From JBBRLA01 sp038231615 (GTDB lineage: Bacteria; Myxococcota_A; Polyangia; Palsa-1104; JAEUJZ01): a DNA stretch of 9,861 nt. The translations under genes and the position numbers were made by a program. The notes under the pieces are model-generated. The model saw only the letters and a program-made list of their open reading frames with translations, searched no databases and was not told the DNA's origin. This document shows positions 6,507-9,861 of the stretch, one piece after another (position 1 is the first letter of the stretch; each line of letters begins with the position of its first letter). Location: assembly GCA_038231615.1 (NCBI GenBank), contig JBBRLA010000296.1, positions 1-9,861 of the forward strand, given 5' to 3'.

Positions 6507-9239
6507 CTACTTGGGCGCGGCCTTGTCCTTTTCCTTCTTGCCCTTCTCGACTTGGGCGTAGCCCCAGCTGCGCATCATCCCGGCCACTTCGCCGTCGTCG
6601 CTGGCGGCGGCGCCCTCCTGGGCCGTGGCCGCCAGCGGGGTCGCCGCGCCCTGGTCGCGCCACACCAGCACCTCGCCCCGGTCCCCCAGCACCGGCGGGT
6701 GCGCCGCGTCCAGCCGGCTGAGCAGCGACCCGTCGATGGTGGCGATGGGGCTCTCGACGTTCTCGCCCTTGCGCCCAGAGAGCAGCGGCAGGCCATAGGG
6801 CCCCAGCAAGATGCGCCCCGCCTGCAGCGGCACCCCGTCCACGGCAAGCTGTAGCTCGATGCACGCCTCGGGGTCGACCAGCAGGTCCACCCCCCCGCCG
6901 GTCTGCAGGGACAGGAGCAGCCGGTTGGGGCTGTCGGGGCGCAGCTCGCCGCCGGTGATCGAGCGCACCGCCAGGTTGGTGCCAGTGGTGCTGATGGTCC
7001 CGGTGATGCGGTGGACCTGCTTGCCCTGCGACGCGACCCGCAGGTGCAGCACCGGGAGCTGCCGATCCGGCGGGCTGGGTGTCTCGCGGTCGAAGATGGC
7101 CCGCAGCTCGACCAGCTTGGCCAGCGCCGCCGGATCGCTGGAGATCGCCAGGTTGTCGTGCTGCGTCGGGTCGCGGCGCAGGTCGTACATCTCCTCGGCA
7201 ACCTCGACGATCGGACCGGCCCCGGCGCTGCCCGTGGCCCGCTGCAAACGCCCGTCCCCGCGCCGCAGGTAGGCCCAGCCGCCCGCGCGCACCGCCTTGA
7301 TGTTCTGCCCCTCGACGAAGGCCACCCGCTCGGTGTCTTCCTTGTGCCCTTTGATCATCGAGAGCAGGCTGCGCCCCCGGGCATGCGTCCCGCCGGGCAG
7401 CGCATCCCGGGGGATGCCCATCACTTCCAGCACGGTGGGCGCGATGTCGGTCAGACGCACCTGCGCCGGAATTTCCGTGCCCTTTGGCAGCTTCCCCGGC
7501 ATGGACATGACCAGGGGCACGCGCAGAAGCTCGTCGTAGGCCGACCAGCCATGGTGGTACAGGGTCGGCAGACCCAGAGACACGACGTAGTGGCTGTGCC
7601 GGGGGTCGAAGATCTCGCCGTGGTCGCCCACGATGATGACCAGGGTGCGCTCGGCCAGCTTCAGGCGCGAAAGTTCTTCCAGCACCGGGCGCAATTCAGC
7701 GTCGGCGTAGCTGGCCTCGGCCAGGTAGGCGCGGGCCTGCGGGTCGGTGGAATGCCCGGCGGTCAGGTTCTGCGGCAGGTTGTCGGGGACCTTGCTCAGG
7801 TAGGGCGCGGGCGGCGTATAGGGCCAGTGGGGGGCGTCGTAGTGCAGGTGCAGGAAGAACGGGCGGCTCTTGTTCTTCTGCAAAAAGGCCACCGCGGCGC
7901 GGGTGATCGCCGGGGTGTCCAGCACCGGGTGGCGCACGTCGGCCACCTCCTCGAAGCCCAGGTCCAGGCCGATCTGCGGATACCCCAAAAGGAAAAAGTT
8001 ATTGCCGATGGCAGTGGTGCGCCAGCCCCGGGCGCGCAGGACCCTGGGCAAAAGCGTCGGCCCCAGGGCGTAGAAGCGGCGGCGCTCGGCATCGGGGGGG
8101 ATGATCGCCTCGGCGCTCTGCCCGATGGCGGTGGGCAGGTCCCCGCCGAGCATCGAGAGGATCGACGGGCGCGTCCAGGTGGCGGCGGTGATGGCCTGGG
8201 TGAAGCGCACCCCCTTTTGCCGGGCGTACTCCGAGAGGTTGGGCATGGCCGCGGTGGCGTCGGCGCGCAGGGTGTCGATGACCACGAAGAGCAGGTTCGG
8301 CCCGGGGGTGCCCTGATCGGTGGCCCACAGCAGCGGGTCGCCGAAGACCGCCATGCCCACCGGGGTGCCGGGGCCCGCCGGGCGGGTCACCAAGGAGATT
8401 TCCGCCGGCCGAGGCCCCGCGCCGCCGCTTTTCACCGGGATCTCCACCTCGTTCCACCTGCCGGCGCCCCCGCTTTCCGCCGAGGTGACCACCTTGCTCC
8501 ACTGCTTGGTCCCGTCGATCTCGACGGCGAACTCGATGGGGGCCGTGCCGGTCCCGCCGGCGGGAGGGATCGCCGCCGCGGCCAGGGTCAGGGTGCCGGC
8601 GACCGGCAAGGTCACCTTGAAGGTGTAGCGGGCGGGGGATGGGGCCAGAAGGGCGCTGCGCGACTGATACACCGCGCGCGCGCGGTTCCACACGGGATCG
8701 AAGCGCGGCACCTTCACCGGCGCGCTGGCCTTCTTGTCCGGGGTGCTGGTGCCGAAGCCGGCGACGTCCGAGTCGGCCAGGGCCACCTCGACGGCGCGCA
8801 GGGCCATCTCGCCGCGCAGGCCGCTGTAGGGGCTGGGCAGCTTGTAGGGATAGTGGAACGCGCCCCACGCCGCCGAAAGCCCCGGGGCCGGGATGTCGAG
8901 CTTGGCCTCGCCTGCATGATCGACGAAGCGGTAGGCGAGCTGATCGCCGGGCAGCACCGCCTTCTGCGGGCCGATCTCGCTTGGGGGCGGCCCCGCCCCG
9001 GTGAGCGATACGTTGAGGGTGGCCGGGAGTCGCCCGCCCGAAGGGGCCGCGTCGCCGCGACCGCAGGCCGAGGGGCCCCCGACGAGCAGGAGCAAAAAGA
9101 CCAGAACCGGACGCGGGACCGTGGCCCACGCGAGGGCCGTCCGCCGGTCCCGCCGGTCCTGCCAATAATGGACGATGGAGAAAGCAATGGTATGCAATGA
9201 CTTGATCATAACGGGCCTGGCGGACGTGGCCAGATCCAT
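6507..9239 (-). CDS. Sulfatase / alkaline phosphatase superfamily lipoprotein, non-formylglycine type
   Basis: A 910-residue exported hydrolase or transferase. After a long basic N-region comes a hydrophobic stretch (45-54) and GPSAC, a weak lipobox with Cys59. Residues about 75-310 form a beta-rich domain with several jelly-roll-like strands. The catalytic domain, about 312-690, shows NLLFVVIDTLRAD (315-327; metal-binding D322), TWTRPSILSML (354-364), HYDAPHWPY (466-474), IIVGDHGE (535-542) and HHGWSAYDELLRVPLV (562-577). Thr356 stands where true sulfatases have the Cys/Ser that becomes formylglycine, so sulfate-ester hydrolysis is unlikely; phosphodiester or phosphoethanolamine-type chemistry is the alternative. 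A C-terminal beta domain (about 725-865) ends in a lysine-rich tail (KGKKEKDKAAPK). The start is uncertain: at ATG 9239 the AGGAG is only one base away; ATG 9209 (residue 11) is possible. It lies 82 bases after another sulfatase gene on the same strand, probably one operon. Confidence 0.88.
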   Translation of the reverse strand: MDLATSARPVMIKSLHTIAFSIVHYWQDRRDRRTALAWATVPRPVLVFLLLLVGGPSACGRGDAAPSGGRLPATLNVSLTGAGPPPSEIGPQKAVLPGDQLAYRFVDHAGEAKLDIPAPGLSAAWGAFHYPYKLPSPYSGLRGEMALRAVEVALADSDVAGFGTSTPDKKASAPVKVPRFDPVWNRARAVYQSRSALLAPSPARYTFKVTLPVAGTLTLAAAAIPPAGGTGTAPIEFAVEIDGTKQWSKVVTSAESGGAGRWNEVEIPVKSGGAGPRPAEISLVTRPAGPGTPVGMAVFGDPLLWATDQGTPGPNLLFVVIDTLRADATAAMPNLSEYARQKGVRFTQAITAATWTRPSILSMLGGDLPTAIGQSAEAIIPPDAERRRFYALGPTLLPRVLRARGWRTTAIGNNFFLLGYPQIGLDLGFEEVADVRHPVLDTPAITRAAVAFLQKNKSRPFFLHLHYDAPHWPYTPPAPYLSKVPDNLPQNLTAGHSTDPQARAYLAEASYADAELRPVLEELSRLKLAERTLVIIVGDHGEIFDPRHSHYVVSLGLPTLYHHGWSAYDELLRVPLVMSMPGKLPKGTEIPAQVRLTDIAPTVLEVMGIPRDALPGGTHARGRSLLSMIKGHKEDTERVAFVEGQNIKAVRAGGWAYLRRGDGRLQRATGSAGAGPIVEVAEEMYDLRRDPTQHDNLAISSDPAALAKLVELRAIFDRETPSPPDRQLPVLHLRVASQGKQVHRITGTISTTGTNLAVRSITGGELRPDSPNRLLLSLQTGGGVDLLVDPEACIELQLAVDGVPLQAGRILLGPYGLPLLSGRKGENVESPIATIDGSLLSRLDAAHPPVLGDRGEVLVWRDQGAATPLAATAQEGAAASDDGEVAGMMRSWGYAQVEKGKKEKDKAAPK

Positions 9240-9240
9240 T

Positions 9241-9245
9241 CTCCT
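9241..9245 (-). promoter_or_regulatory. AGGAG sequence before the large sulfatase gene
   Basis: AGGAG is the strongest Shine-Dalgarno match in the window but ends one base before ATG 9239, too close for normal initiation. At a normal seven-base distance the codon is CTG (9233-9231), the third codon of the listed frame. Either a CTG start or a purely coincidental match is possible. Confidence 0.35.
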
Positions 9246-9321
9246 ACACCTTGACGTCGGATACGATACCGCGAATCTTCACCGGAGCGGAGGAAATGTA
9301 GTTCAGACAAAAAGTCTCCGG

Positions 9322-9861
9322 TCAGCGCGGGATCACGTACCCGCCCTCGACCACCGCCCGGGGATCGTCCGCCAGGAAGTGCAAAAGTTCCCGCTTCAGC
9401 GCCGAGAACTCCTCCGGGTACTGCTTCTGCACGTCGTGGATCTCGCTGCGATCGCCCACCACGTCGTAGAGCGACCAGTGCACCCCGCTGCGCGTCGGCC
9501 GGTAGATGAGCTTCCAGCGATCGGTGCGCAGCGCCCGGTGCTTGGCCACCGTCACCAGATCGCGCCACCGCTCCGACAGGAAAATGTCGTCGCTCGGGTC
9601 GATGTCCGTGGTGGCGGTTACCCCAGGGTAGGGCAGCCGATCCTCCAGTTCGAACCCCGGCCCCGCCGGGGTGAACCACAGCTCCGTCTCGCTGAAGGCG
9701 CGCAGCCCCAGGGTCTGCCGGTCCCCTAGCAGAAGCGGCACCAGGCTGACCCCGTCCATGGGGACTGTCAGCTCCTCCCCCGGCCCCGGCGACACCAGCG
9801 AGAGCAGCGTCGGCGCCAGGTCCACGTCCCGCACGATCCCCGGCACCACGTGGGCCGGGAA
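9322..9861 (-). CDS. Sulfatase-family protein, C-terminal part
   Basis: The last 179 codons of a gene whose 5' end lies beyond the right edge; the frame is open to the edge, reading FPAHVVPGIVRDVDLAPTLL. This matches the late part of sulfatase domains: a PGIVRDVDLAPTLLSL helix, DGVSLVPLLLG, a segment with FSETELWF, then TDRWKLIYRP and WSLYDVVGDRSEIHDV, the equivalent of the common ELYDLxxDP motif. The active-site motifs with the catalytic Cys/Ser and metal-binding Asp/His residues are outside the window, so the enzyme type cannot be judged. The stop is TGA 9322. It precedes the 910-residue sulfatase-family lipoprotein on the same strand with an 82-base gap and no clear terminator between, suggesting a tandem pair made as one transcript. 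Confidence 0.85.
   Translation of the reverse strand, partial: FPAHVVPGIVRDVDLAPTLLSLVSPGPGEELTVPMDGVSLVPLLLGDRQTLGLRAFSETELWFTPAGPGFELEDRLPYPGVTATTDIDPSDDIFLSERWRDLVTVAKHRALRTDRWKLIYRPTRSGVHWSLYDVVGDRSEIHDVQKQYPEEFSALKRELLHFLADDPRAVVEGGYVIPR

Noticed and set aside
7011..9200. 729-codon open frame antisense to the large sulfatase-like gene
   Set aside because: Low-complexity Gly/Arg/His-rich translation without motifs, fully covered by a gene with conserved catalytic residues.

Overview
The window is high-GC DNA with strongly G/C-ending codons, densely packed with long genes. Several features suggest a Myxococcota-like (formerly deltaproteobacterial) chromosome: an FHA-GAF-AAA+ sigma-54 activator, outer-membrane-type lipoproteins, large lipoprotein-type sulfatase-family enzymes and a lysine/alanine-rich AT-hook protein. 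This is inferred from gene content only; there is no rRNA or marker gene, and no mobile element, tRNA or CRISPR array was found.

Layout, left to right. (1) 1-341, minus: 5' part of an AAA-ATPase_like/PD-(D/E)XK family gene, cut by the window edge. (2) 342-470: short divergent promoter region. (3) 471-3783, plus: a three-gene operon with 4-base stop/start overlaps: pyrE (orotate phosphoribosyltransferase), a small lipoprotein of unknown function, and an FHA-GAF-sigma-54 activator. It ends in a strong hairpin. (4) 3839-4945, minus: a protein fusing a basic histone-H1/AT-hook-like region to a glyoxalase/VOC domain. An 18-bp perfect palindrome lies in its leader. (5) 4946-5119: divergent intergenic region. 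(6) 5120-6469, plus: APC-family amino acid permease. (7) 6479-6496: bidirectional hairpin between convergent genes. (8) 6507-9239, minus: a 910-aa lipoprotein of the sulfatase/alkaline phosphatase superfamily with Thr at the usual formylglycine position. (9) 9322-9861, minus: C-terminal part of a second sulfatase-family gene, upstream of the first on the same strand.

How the genes may work together. The pyrE operon couples a housekeeping pyrimidine enzyme to an envelope lipoprotein and a regulator that should read phosphothreonine through its FHA domain. No link between these functions is documented in the sequence beyond translational coupling. The two sulfatase-family genes look like a tandem pair acting outside the cytoplasm. 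I see no classic defence or mobile system. The most unusual items are the AT-hook/VOC fusion, the parS-like palindrome in front of it, and the coupled pyrE-lipoprotein-activator operon.
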